A stretch of DNA of 64,000 bases from assembly GCA_000153385.1 (NCBI GenBank), contig CH672374.1, positions 569,016 through 633,015 of the forward strand, given 5' to 3'. The DNA comes from Flavobacteria bacterium BBFL7 (lineage in GTDB: Bacteria; Bacteroidota; Bacteroidia; Flavobacteriales; Flavobacteriaceae). Under the pieces are notes generated by a model, which searched no databases, was not told the origin of the DNA, and worked only from the letters and a program-made list of their open reading frames with translations. The translations under genes and the position numbers were made by a program. Below, one piece after another: positions 33,944-42,501 of this stretch; the stretch's first letter is position 1; each line of letters opens with the position of its first letter.

Positions 33944-34666
33944 CTAATTTTCTAGTATGGTTCTACGCTGTGATGTTGACCTGTATTGATCTTTAGGTGC
34001 TATCTCATTAATAGCTGTTTCAGAATAATTTTTGTACTCAGGATTGCTCATATAATCCAATTGATATGCGATCATTTTTTCAAATGGAACGAGAAACTTA
34101 CTCGTTTCGCAATTTTCTAAATCACCAGCTTTAAGTAAGTTCAACACGGTGTAAACAGATTCTATGGTACTTAAACATAAAGATTCTGGTTGTTGTTTGA
34201 TTATAAACTTGGACTTAATAGTATTGTCAAAGCTTACTCTTTTAAGCTGTTGTAAGTTCTTACTTAGTTTAAGCATTTTACGGGCACATGGCCAGGTACC
34301 ATCTAGAATAAATAGATACGGACGCTGTCCCATAAATACATTCATCTCTGTACCATTACTGGTGGATAAATTAAAACTATCTTTACCGGGATAGAGTAGG
34401 AAAGAAGCGTTATTTTGATCTGCCAGAATTTCATTAACGCGTTGATGCTTATTGAAATCTACACCTACGATAATCTCTGCATTCTCCAGTTGTAGGTTAG
34501 TCATGTGACCGGTACCGTTTTTTTGTTTCTTATACTCTTTAGGATGCATTAAAATAACAAACCTGGTATTAGTTTGCAACGGTTTGATATGTTTACAAAC
34601 GCATGTGCTTACAGGCCTCATACAAGTGTAACATTGATTTCGATACTGTTTTAATTCTTCTTGCAA
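33944..34666 (-). CDS. DTW-domain tRNA-uridine aminocarboxypropyltransferase
   Basis: A 240-residue member of the DTW family (TapT/TuaA-like), which uses SAM to form acp3U in tRNA. Cysteine motif CYTCMRPVSTCVCKHIKP at the start, LMHPKEYKKQKNGTGHMTNL, the family-defining DGTWPCARKML (near residue 127) and QQPESLCLSTIESVYTVL are in the usual order. It is cytoplasmic and a single-gene unit here. Which tRNA position is modified cannot be told. Confidence 0.9.
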   Translation of the reverse strand: MQEELKQYRNQCYTCMRPVSTCVCKHIKPLQTNTRFVILMHPKEYKKQKNGTGHMTNLQLENAEIIVGVDFNKHQRVNEILADQNNASFLLYPGKDSFNLSTSNGTEMNVFMGQRPYLFILDGTWPCARKMLKLSKNLQQLKRVSFDNTIKSKFIIKQQPESLCLSTIESVYTVLNLLKAGDLENCETSKFLVPFEKMIAYQLDYMSNPEYKNYSETAINEIAPKDQYRSTSQRRTILEN

Positions 34667-34802
34667 GGTGTTTTTTATCGTTTGCTATCTGGTTGCAAAT
34701 TTAGATGATTAGATCTAGGTCCATAGTAAGATGCTATCTTTAATTAAGCCAATAATCATATGTGTTTTAAGTTCAAAGATGATCCATTTTAATCCATCAT
34801 CA

Positions 34803-36098
34803 CTAATTTCTGATATTGCTTAGTTCGCTTTCTAGCGTTGCTTTTGCTGAATTTTCAGTTGGTGATAAAGTTCCATTCAGTAAATTAACCTGTTCATAGG
34901 GATCATTAGATAGATGGTAAAACTCTTCATTTCCATTGGCGTTTTTAAATAGTTTATAATTACCATCACTAATCACCCATATACTATTAGTACCATCATC
35001 TTTTTCTGAATATTGAAAGTTTCTAATGGTCTCAGATTGCGACAATAGGTTTTTAAAACTTTTACTGTCATTAATCTCGCTTGAAGAAACACCTGCCACT
35101 TGTGCGATGGTAGAAAATAAGTCACTACTCGTTATTAAGTTTTCATCGATACCAGATCGTGTAACGCCATTACCCGATATAAACATCGGGACATTAATTC
35201 CTCCTTGATGCAACGATCCTTTTGCAGTACTAAAGTTAAACGGTGATTGTACCACTTCATTAGGTGTTCCATTATCTCCTATAAAAATGATGATTGTATT
35301 ATTTCTTTCGGCTTCTGTCATGTTTTCAAGTAGTTGACCTATTTGATAATCCATTGCCTCAATCGCTGCCATATAATAAGGCGTTTCATCCATACCACTA
35401 GAAAACGGAGCTAAATTTCCTTGAGAATGCATCTCACTAGGTGGCACATGAAAAGGTGTATGAGGTGCATTGTAAGCTAACCACAAAAACCACGGTTTCT
35501 CTTGTTGATCAATCCATTGTGTCGCTATATCTGTAAATTTAGTAGTAGCATATTCTGTCTCGATAGTACCAGCACCATCTTCTGTAAGCAACCAGTTATA
35601 ATAGCTTTGCGCTTCGCCTCTTATAAGACCAGCATAGTAGTCAATTCCCATGACCTCTGGATTGAACGTACTGCTATTACCAGATAAATGCCATTTACCT
35701 ACTATTGCTGTGGCATACTTATCATTAGTTTCTTCATTGATGTATTGCTGTAAACTTTTCTCGGATATATTGATTTCATCACTTGCCCATTTTACACCAG
35801 TTCTATAGCCATATTTCCCTGTTAAAATCGACGCTCTCGTAGGCGAGCAAGTTGGATAGGACCAGAAGTTAGTAAATGATAGACCTGTGTTTCTTATGGC
35901 GTCTATGTTAGGCGTACTAGGTTTTATGCTTCCCTCAGAAAATCCGTTTGCAGCATCTTTTCCTAAATCATCTGCAATAATTAATAAGATATTAGGAGAA
36001 CTTGAACTAGGGTTTACGTCATCTGTAGTGCTTAAGTCGTTACTTTCTGTACATGCGGTTAGCAAGATGGTGATCAGTAGTAATAATTTAAATTTCAT
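34803..36098 (-). CDS. Sulfatase lipoprotein (arylsulfatase type)
   Basis: A 431-residue alkaline-phosphatase-superfamily sulfatase. Lipobox LTAC at about residue 16. The metal site begins NILLIIADDLG, and the formylglycine motif CSPTRASILTGKYGYRTG (near residue 83) shows a Cys-type sulfatase needing a maturase encoded elsewhere. GKWHLSG, NAPHTPFHVPP and IFIGDNGTPNE are the remaining active-site elements. It would remove sulfate from polysaccharides or other substrates at the cell surface, a common trait of marine flavobacteria. A palindrome lies 14 bp before its ATG. Confidence 0.93.
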   Translation of the reverse strand: MKFKLLLLITILLTACTESNDLSTTDDVNPSSSSPNILLIIADDLGKDAANGFSEGSIKPSTPNIDAIRNTGLSFTNFWSYPTCSPTRASILTGKYGYRTGVKWASDEINISEKSLQQYINEETNDKYATAIVGKWHLSGNSSTFNPEVMGIDYYAGLIRGEAQSYYNWLLTEDGAGTIETEYATTKFTDIATQWIDQQEKPWFLWLAYNAPHTPFHVPPSEMHSQGNLAPFSSGMDETPYYMAAIEAMDYQIGQLLENMTEAERNNTIIIFIGDNGTPNEVVQSPFNFSTAKGSLHQGGINVPMFISGNGVTRSGIDENLITSSDLFSTIAQVAGVSSSEINDSKSFKNLLSQSETIRNFQYSEKDDGTNSIWVISDGNYKLFKNANGNEEFYHLSNDPYEQVNLLNGTLSPTENSAKATLESELSNIRN

Positions 36099-36112
36099 AG
36101 GTTGTAGTTTTC

Positions 36113-36130
36113 ACGCTTTCGCGAAAGCGT
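36113..36130. repeat. CTTTCGCGAAAG palindrome, copy 6
   Basis: ACGCTTTCGCGAAAGCGT, 18-bp perfect palindrome, between the di-heme peroxidase stop (36160) and the sulfatase start (36098), 14 bp upstream of the sulfatase ATG. Same outer bases as copy 5. Confidence 0.97.
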
Positions 36131-36159
36131 AAATGGAACAGCTCATCGGTAAGATATAT

Positions 36160-37377
36160 TTAATCAAAAGGATTGCTATACTTTACATCATTAATCATTT
36201 GATCATCGGTAAGCGTTTTTAAAAAGGCGACTAGCGCCTCTTTCTCTGCTTGTGTAAAATTAAATTGACCAACTTGCCCGCTGGAATTTACCAAAGGTGA
36301 AATGAGACTAGAATGATTTTGAATCCCATTACTATAGTGATTTACCACTTCTTCTAACGATGTAAACCTACCATCGTGCATGTATGGCGAGCGTATGGCT
36401 ATATTTTTTAAAGATGGTACTTTAAATTTACCGATATCGTTAGGGTTACCGGTTGCCTCATTAACACCTAGATCTATGGTAGAAGTAGTGTCTAATCCAT
36501 TGCTAGTGGCAAAGGTTGAAAGCGGAATGTTAGTTACAGGAAAAGGTCCTACAAAAGCCTCAGTCTGGTGACAGCCCACGCAGTTACCCATAACTCCATT
36601 AGTAAGTTGTCGTGGTGCATAAAAAAGTTGCTTTCCCTGATTTTCTTGTGCTGTAAATCCTGGAAAAGAAGCAACTGGTGATGAAACGGCACTTCTTGCT
36701 TGATCATATTTAGACGTTGTACTTACCATACTTCTCACAAACTGGGCAAGTGCTTTAGAGATTCTATCGCTGGTGATGGTTTCATCGCCAAAGGCATCGT
36801 TGAATAAAGTAGGGTAGTAGCTTTGATCGTTTACAATTTGAACTAATTGAGTTAAGGTTAATCCCATTTCTACATCATCTTGAAAAGGCATCAATACTTG
36901 CTCTTCAAGTGTTGCTGCTCGTTCATCCCAGAAAAACTGTCCGCCGGCATAGAATCTCGCATTAACTAGTCCCATAGAATGTCTTCTCGTTAAATCGCCG
37001 TCAAAACCTATACTTTGAATATTTGGGTCAGAAAAACCATGCTCAGCCTGGTGACAGGACGCACAAGAAACGGACCCATTAGCACTTAACTTTTGATCAT
37101 AAAATAATACTCTACCTAGTGTAGCACCAGCATCAGTGATTTGATTATCGGCAGGTGTATTATCGTAAGCAGTAACGGCTCGAAATTGAAATTGAGACGG
37201 AAACTCGCTCGTGGTATAATAATTAGGCAATGTGATGTTTGCATAATTGTAATAATCGTCGGGTAGATTTAATCCTGCAAGTACATCATTTTGTACTGGG
37301 CTATATCCATCATCATTACTATCGCAAGAAGAACATAGTACTATGGTAATTAGTGATAAGAAAAAAGCATTTTTCAT
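36160..37377 (-). CDS. Di-heme cytochrome c peroxidase (MauG/CcpA family) lipoprotein
   Basis: A 405-residue lipoprotein (lipobox CSSC at about residue 18) with two heme c motifs: CASCHQAEHGFSDP (near residue 105, the peroxidatic low-potential heme) and CVGCHQTEAF (near residue 270, the electron-transfer heme). SLKNIAIRSPYMHDGRFTSLEEVV near the C-terminus is the distal Met/His region of this family. It probably reduces H2O2 in the periplasm or performs a related oxidation. It lies 61 bp upstream of the sulfatase gene on the same strand; a functional link is not evident. Confidence 0.92.
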   Translation of the reverse strand: MKNAFFLSLITIVLCSSCDSNDDGYSPVQNDVLAGLNLPDDYYNYANITLPNYYTTSEFPSQFQFRAVTAYDNTPADNQITDAGATLGRVLFYDQKLSANGSVSCASCHQAEHGFSDPNIQSIGFDGDLTRRHSMGLVNARFYAGGQFFWDERAATLEEQVLMPFQDDVEMGLTLTQLVQIVNDQSYYPTLFNDAFGDETITSDRISKALAQFVRSMVSTTSKYDQARSAVSSPVASFPGFTAQENQGKQLFYAPRQLTNGVMGNCVGCHQTEAFVGPFPVTNIPLSTFATSNGLDTTSTIDLGVNEATGNPNDIGKFKVPSLKNIAIRSPYMHDGRFTSLEEVVNHYSNGIQNHSSLISPLVNSSGQVGQFNFTQAEKEALVAFLKTLTDDQMINDVKYSNPFD

Positions 37378-37544
37378 ATAATCAAAATGAGTTGGTCATA
37401 AGTCTTGGACTGCCATTCTTTAAAAAGGTTTAATAGAAATGTTAAATTTTGTTAATTTCTAATAGATTGAGCTGATTATACTCTTTATAACAAATTAAAA
37501 CAACCCAAATAGCTATTAGGTTCTAGTGGATTTTATCGGGATCT

Positions 37545-38141
37545 CTATGTCATCCAACCTACCTTTTTTTTCCACGCTCGTATTTCTTCTTTCCGTTTTT
37601 CAAGATCTGTTGGTGATGATTGGTTTTCTTCTTTAGCTCGTTTTCTGATGATTTGTGTTTGCTCTTCTAAAGTATGAAGACCTAATGCTTTTCTTCTTTC
37701 ATTTACTTTGATGAGGTCATCAAATGCCTGTGGTGATAATTCTCCGTTTTCATCCCAGTCAAACTGAGTACCATATAATTGCTGTTTTTCTTCAAAAATC
37801 GCAATGCGATCTGTTAAGTAAGCTAAATTTAATTTTACATTATCGTTATGATCTGTATGTTCTAACAGCTGTACACACTTTTTCATAAAGTCTGGTTTGC
37901 TAATCGCGTGTTGTATGATAAGCCAGGCCGCATTACTGGCTTCTTGTCCTACTTTTTCAATGGTAGGATAGCCGATCAGTTTGATGATTTCATCTAATTG
38001 TTCAGCATTTTTAATATGTAACTGCTCCATATCTGTATCATAACCGTTACTGAGTTGGCCTTTTTGAATAAGCTCATCACGCAAGGCTAGATCTGCGTCT
38101 TTTAATTGGATGATTTTATGAGCTATTTCTGGATAGTTCAT
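37545..38141 (-). CDS. DUF6624-like protein
   Basis: A 198-residue cytoplasmic protein with the pattern QLKDADLALRDELIQ, then EIIKLIGYPTIEKVGQEASNAAWLIIQHAIS, which corresponds to a family of unknown function seen widely in Bacteroidota (DUF6624, assigned from memory). The rest is helical and charged (RRKALGLHTLEEQTQIIRKR). No catalytic motif can be named. Transcribed alone on the minus strand. Confidence 0.68.
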   Translation of the reverse strand: MNYPEIAHKIIQLKDADLALRDELIQKGQLSNGYDTDMEQLHIKNAEQLDEIIKLIGYPTIEKVGQEASNAAWLIIQHAISKPDFMKKCVQLLEHTDHNDNVKLNLAYLTDRIAIFEEKQQLYGTQFDWDENGELSPQAFDDLIKVNERRKALGLHTLEEQTQIIRKRAKEENQSSPTDLEKRKEEIRAWKKKVGWMT

Positions 38142-38240
38142 TATTTACATATTCTATTAGTTTCATTTATTTAAAATGGTCTTGTATGTATATAGCAGAA
38201 TCAAATTTCACTAGTTATTGGTTCATAAACAAGGCAATCA

Positions 38241-38804
38241 TTAAAATCTATATCCAATTCTTATATGCAAATTAACAGCAACATCACTTTCATTTATTAA
38301 GATTACGTTATCCTCTTTAAAGTAGTGAACATAGCCTATTCCTATACCAGTTTCATAATTAAAATGATTGCCAATATTACGTCGTATTCCCCAAGTAGGT
38401 ACGATTGATATATCACTAATAAAATTGATGTTATCTTGATTAGAAATCACAAACCAATCTGGATGGTAAGTGGTTTTAATAGAAATAAAATTTCCGCTAT
38501 TTCCATCAATTCTTTTGGATTTACTTACCCTTTTGTTCAAGTTATAATACCAACGAGGTTCTGCCGTGATTGTAGGTACAATGATATGTCCGTTAGCGTC
38601 ATATACGTCACTGCCAAATATCCCAGTGTCTAATCCTAGTTCACTTCTTAAAACAATTTGATTTGATAATTTAGACTCATTATGTGCCCAAATTCCTAAA
38701 AATCCAGTTTGGATTCCATAAGTAGATTCTTCTACACTTGCGTTTTGTGATGTTGCAATTAAAGAAAGTCCGCAGCACATTAGAGTTAGTAAAATTCGTT
38801 TCAT
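38241..38804 (-). CDS. Predicted outer-membrane beta-barrel protein, function unknown
   Basis: From the ATG at 38804 the protein is 187 residues with signal peptide MKRILLTLMCCGLSLIATSQ; an upstream ATG at 38849 would add 15 residues ahead of it and is unlikely. The mature part is a chain of alternating amphipathic strands ending in an aromatic residue (LHIRIGYRF), the usual last strand of a small outer-membrane barrel. It resembles flavobacterial porin-like family proteins, without a known function. Confidence 0.72.
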   Translation of the reverse strand: MKRILLTLMCCGLSLIATSQNASVEESTYGIQTGFLGIWAHNESKLSNQIVLRSELGLDTGIFGSDVYDANGHIIVPTITAEPRWYYNLNKRVSKSKRIDGNSGNFISIKTTYHPDWFVISNQDNINFISDISIVPTWGIRRNIGNHFNYETGIGIGYVHYFKEDNVILINESDVAVNLHIRIGYRF

Positions 38805-38967
38805 TTGGTAAAGTTTTCTAAGGTTAATTAATGGTAGGAAATCCACCATGAATCATGCCGTGTATACATCAGTGGATAAAATATAATCGTATTCCATATG
38901 CAAAGAATTATATTAAATAAATAAAGGCAAGTGTTATTGTTACCAGACTTTTATGGTGCTTTAATGT

Positions 38968-39636
38968 TTAGGAGCTAAATTCAACAAGAGGAAAGTATGG
39001 TTTCCATACTGTACCTAATTGTTCTTTGTGATCTGCAAAGCCTATATCTGTAATTTGAGATTGCTCTAATTTATTTTTTAATCTTTCAGAAATGTAAATT
39101 CCCCAAGAATATAGAGGGATTTTAAATAAATCAATTTCAGTATCAAACTGTTGATTGAAAACGATTTTTCTTGTTTCGATAGAATAACTTAATTCAGAAT
39201 CAGATTTATTTTCTTTAATCATATCCAAAACTTGCTGATGCGATGTGATTTTTAATTTTTGTTGAGAGTTGTCCGTTGCAGATACGTCACTCTTTTCAAA
39301 ATCAATCCAATCATAACAATAAGCTGCATTTTGATCAGGAAAAGTTAATTCATAATAGTTATAAGATGTATACCTTTTTAAAAAACCTAATACTTTTTCT
39401 TTTCGTAAAACTTTTGCATTTCTCAATTCGTAGGGAATGGTTTTACAGTCCTTAAATATGTTTAATGCTCTTTCATTAAGGATATAGTCATTTATAGACT
39501 GTAAGATATCATTCAGGTTATTAAACTCTTCATCATCGTACATTTTACAAACAGGAATCTTTTGCCCATTCACTATTTTCTCATCTATATCTTCAATAGC
39601 TCCGGAATCATCGATGTGGAAGGTGTAATAGGTCAT
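38968..39636 (-). CDS. Hypothetical protein, possibly Imm11/DUF1629-like
   Basis: A 222-residue soluble protein, with no signal peptide. The segment KIPLYSWGIYISERLKNKLEQSQITDIGF near the C-terminus looks like the conserved core of the Imm11 (DUF1629) immunity-type family, but the match is by eye and weak. No polymorphic toxin gene is next to it in this window, so the immunity reading is not supported by context. The product may be any small conserved protein. Confidence 0.4.
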   Translation of the reverse strand: MTYYTFHIDDSGAIEDIDEKIVNGQKIPVCKMYDDEEFNNLNDILQSINDYILNERALNIFKDCKTIPYELRNAKVLRKEKVLGFLKRYTSYNYYELTFPDQNAAYCYDWIDFEKSDVSATDNSQQKLKITSHQQVLDMIKENKSDSELSYSIETRKIVFNQQFDTEIDLFKIPLYSWGIYISERLKNKLEQSQITDIGFADHKEQLGTVWKPYFPLVEFSS

Positions 39637-39833
39637 ATGAGTTAGTTCAAGTTTTAGGAAAGGTATGAAGCGAGTACGACTTAAAGCCAGAACAAGCAGA
39701 TTTTTGAATTGATAATGGTAGTGAAGTTACTTAATTCAGGATGAATCACAGCCTCGCAATAAGTGTTAAGTTTTTATAACTAACCTTTTCAATTTTCTAT
39801 CGAACAATTTCTCAAGGCTGATTCTTACCTTTT

Positions 39834-40235
39834 TTACGGAGTTTGTTTCTCGTTAAAATCTATTTGATTACAGTATTTTATCAACTTTTCTCGGTATTTC
39901 CATGGTTTTGTTTTGGCTGGTAGACGACTTAACCAGTGACCATTGGGACCTTTACTTCCTGGTCTTTTACTGGAAAGCTCTATAGTCGTAGGAAGTAGTT
40001 TTCTAGCCATAATCGTTTTAAATTCTTCAAACTGAGCTTCACTAGTAAACGAAAATCTAAATCCATCTAATTCAATAGTCAAATAAGGATAGCCTAAACT
40101 GCCGTGACGAACTGGTGCTGGTGGATCAAATTTTTCAGATGTGTACCAATTCTTATCATCTGCCTCGATATGAACCCAATAGGCCATGTGACTCGTTTTC
40201 CAATCTTCTGTATATCCAAAAGTTTTGTTTTTCAT
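39834..40235 (-). CDS. Hypothetical protein
   Basis: A 133-residue soluble protein I do not recognise. It is rich in aromatic residues (MAYWVHIEADDKNWYTSEKF; LGYPYLTIELDGFRFSF) and has a basic, proline-containing C-terminal half (SSKRPGSKGPNGHW). Length and codon use look like a real gene. A 13-bp perfect hairpin lies about 10 bp before its ATG and could affect translation or end the upstream transcript. Confidence 0.65.
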   Translation of the reverse strand: MKNKTFGYTEDWKTSHMAYWVHIEADDKNWYTSEKFDPPAPVRHGSLGYPYLTIELDGFRFSFTSEAQFEEFKTIMARKLLPTTIELSSKRPGSKGPNGHWLSRLPAKTKPWKYREKLIKYCNQIDFNEKQTP

Positions 40236-40245
40236 TTTTTAAAAT

Positions 40246-40284
40246 AATAGACTAATAAAATTAGCCTTTAATTATTAGTCTATT
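40246..40284 (-). terminator. Hairpin between the DUF3089 gene and the next gene
   Basis: AATAGACTAATAA (40246-40258) and TTATTAGTCTATT (40272-40284) form a 13-bp stem; on the minus strand it runs into ATTTT. It lies 122 bp after the DUF3089 stop and 11 bp before the next ATG, so it may be a terminator, a leader structure, or both. Confidence 0.5.
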
Positions 40285-40405
40285 AAAATCTATTTGCTAT
40301 ACTCTTTATTAAAAAAATGATAATTGAAATAAAACAAAAATCTAAAGTCCTTTTTATCTAAGAATTTAAACTAGGGATCATAATGAAATACCGGTAAGAT
40401 CAGTT

Positions 40406-41623
40406 TTAATTACATCCGTTAATTTTTTCATCTATTTGACTCATTAAAGCCCATAGGTAAATGTGATAATCTTTAGTGTGGTAACCCCAATTAGAATAAT
40501 TAACATTATTTTGTTCAATTCCTAATTCATCAGGTCGTAAATCATTTAAAATAGAATTATGCTGTAAACTAAGTGCTACTTTTAATGGACCTTCTCTCTT
40601 TTGCCGTACGTCATATAAACCATTAAAGGCTATAAAGTTTGCCCCATTACCCAAATTATAGCTTGTATTCGGAGTTATGTAATTCTTTAATGCTACCGTA
40701 TTAGTTCCATAATAACTAAAGTCTTGTGCAAACCAATCTTCATTCATATCAAACTTTCTATAAACGAGTCCGCTATTGAGCAGGTATGGATTAAACATAG
40801 GTAGGCTATAATTAATGTCTATGATATTTTGTTGTTCATCAAAAGAAGCCCAATTATGAATACATCCACATTGATCTGTTGTGGTGCATAAGGGTATATT
40901 CTCCCACCAACCACCACGATATAGGTTCTCTTTGGCATATACATAACCCATACCACCTAAAGAGGCTGTGAGGAGCTTGCTTCTCAATAAAGAGTCATTA
41001 TCAAATAAGTCTCTTAATAGCATAGCTATCAAATAGGAACCTTGAGAATGTCCTGCTAAGATAATTTTATTACCATTGTTGTGATTATTTAAATAATTAA
41101 GAAAAGCTGTTTTTACATCGCTGTATGATGTTGCTATATAATTAGCTTGAACCTCTTTGTCAATATTTTCATCTAGATAAACAAGCCCTGTAGATTGTCG
41201 ATACCTAGGAGCATACATTCTACCATATTTAGATAACAATCCACCTTGCGCTATTATGGTAAGTGAAATGAGGACACCAGGTTGATCTGATATCTCCACA
41301 TTACCTGCAAATGAATTATCTGTAATTTGAGTAGGGTGTACCCAAAAAACATCAATTCCAGTGTTAGTACTTGAATTATTAGTTATCGGTATGATCTGTT
41401 CTACTTGTAAATTTTGATCAATTACTTCTATGTCTAAATTATAATTAGTTAAAATACTGGTTTTATCAGGATGAAAAACCCAATTATTTAAAGAATTATA
41501 ATCAACAGTAGAAACAGGTATATCAATATCCTCAGTGATCTCATTATTTTGCTGATTCAAATTGTCACTGTTTGAACATGAAAACAAAGTGAATATTAAA
41601 GGTGCTAATAAGATATACCTCAT
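40406..41623 (-). CDS. DUF3089 family lipoprotein, alpha/beta-hydrolase fold
   Basis: A 405-residue lipoprotein (lipobox LFSC at about residue 16) with the alpha/beta hydrolase nucleophile elbow GHSQGSYLI (Ser near residue 194) and DVFWVHPTQIT near the start of the domain, matching the DUF3089 family. It has CTTTDQCGCIHNW, a cysteine-rich loop that may hold disulfides. A periplasmic or surface esterase/lipase-like activity is inferred; the substrate is unknown. Lone gene. Confidence 0.78.
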   Translation of the reverse strand: MRYILLAPLIFTLFSCSNSDNLNQQNNEITEDIDIPVSTVDYNSLNNWVFHPDKTSILTNYNLDIEVIDQNLQVEQIIPITNNSSTNTGIDVFWVHPTQITDNSFAGNVEISDQPGVLISLTIIAQGGLLSKYGRMYAPRYRQSTGLVYLDENIDKEVQANYIATSYSDVKTAFLNYLNNHNNGNKIILAGHSQGSYLIAMLLRDLFDNDSLLRSKLLTASLGGMGYVYAKENLYRGGWWENIPLCTTTDQCGCIHNWASFDEQQNIIDINYSLPMFNPYLLNSGLVYRKFDMNEDWFAQDFSYYGTNTVALKNYITPNTSYNLGNGANFIAFNGLYDVRQKREGPLKVALSLQHNSILNDLRPDELGIEQNNVNYSNWGYHTKDYHIYLWALMSQIDEKINGCN

Positions 41624-41769
41624 AGAAATAGACTTTATTTAAAATTAAAAAAAATGTTTAACAAGTATCTTTTAGTTTTTTGCTGTGATCAATTTAAGTA
41701 AATTTTAATAAAATAAAACTATGTCCATTTTTCAATGCAGTTAAAATAATAATCATGGCTAATAAGAAA

Positions 41770-41783
41770 ATAACGGCCGTTAT
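41770..41783 (-). terminator. Short palindrome after the 41795 gene, possible weak terminator
   Basis: ATAACGGCCGTTAT is a perfect 14-bp palindrome, followed on the minus strand by TTTC, and lies 11 bp after the stop of the gene ending at 41795. The T run is short, so termination is uncertain. Confidence 0.35.
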
Positions 41784-41794
41784 CGTATTAGATT

Positions 41795-42403
41795 TTATGC
41801 TCTAAAACCTTTACTAGTCAATTTTTGCTTTGCTTGGTTTTTCACCTTTTTGGTGACTCCATTTTCTGCGAACTTTAATAGTATTTCTCGTGTTAGATCT
41901 TTATGATTTAAGATGTAACCTTGCAGTTGAGCGCTGCCGTTTTCTAGTATATCATTGATGATGTCTGTAGAGATACCGTTTTCTGTAATTTTCAAACGGT
42001 ATGATTCTGAAAGTTCATCGATAACACCTCTTCTTTCTATCATTCTTGGATCTTCAAAAACAGGTAGCGTTCGTAATAAGTCTTCTAGTTTTTCAACAAG
42101 TACTAACCTAGACTTGGTAGCAAAATTTAAAACTGGACATTCCCAATTAGGTTCTGTATCGAATTCGTTAGTGATTGGGTTAAAATTCTCTACAAAATTT
42201 AAAACTTGTAATTGATATTCACCATTCAGATCTAGTTCTGGTCGCCATTGTAGGTCTATCATTTTTAATCTCGCATTATTACGCAACATCAATAAACTAG
42301 AACCTTCAAAATACGACTCATAACCTGGTATGGGATCCACTTCATAAAATTGGTTGTAGGTCACTTGCCAACCAGCTTCAATTCTTAAGGGTTGCAAATT
42401 CAT
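41795..42403 (-). CDS. Hypothetical protein
   Basis: A 202-residue soluble protein of unknown family. The N-terminal half looks beta-rich (LRIEAGWQVTYNQFYEVDP; LQWRPELDLNGEYQLQVLNF) and the C-terminal half helical, ending in a lysine-rich tail KVKNQAKQKLTSKGFRA. ENGSAQLQGYILNHKDLTREILLKFAENG could be a HEAT-like or similar helical pair. It is the last gene before the accessory array; no function can be given. Confidence 0.65.
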   Translation of the reverse strand: MNLQPLRIEAGWQVTYNQFYEVDPIPGYESYFEGSSLLMLRNNARLKMIDLQWRPELDLNGEYQLQVLNFVENFNPITNEFDTEPNWECPVLNFATKSRLVLVEKLEDLLRTLPVFEDPRMIERRGVIDELSESYRLKITENGISTDIINDILENGSAQLQGYILNHKDLTREILLKFAENGVTKKVKNQAKQKLTSKGFRA

Positions 42404-42501
42404 TTATTATTCTTTTAAAATACAATAATTTTAAAAAATACCTATGCGATTGTGTTAGCATCTAGTTGTACGTTTATTATTAACATAGTAACCGATATTT
42501 T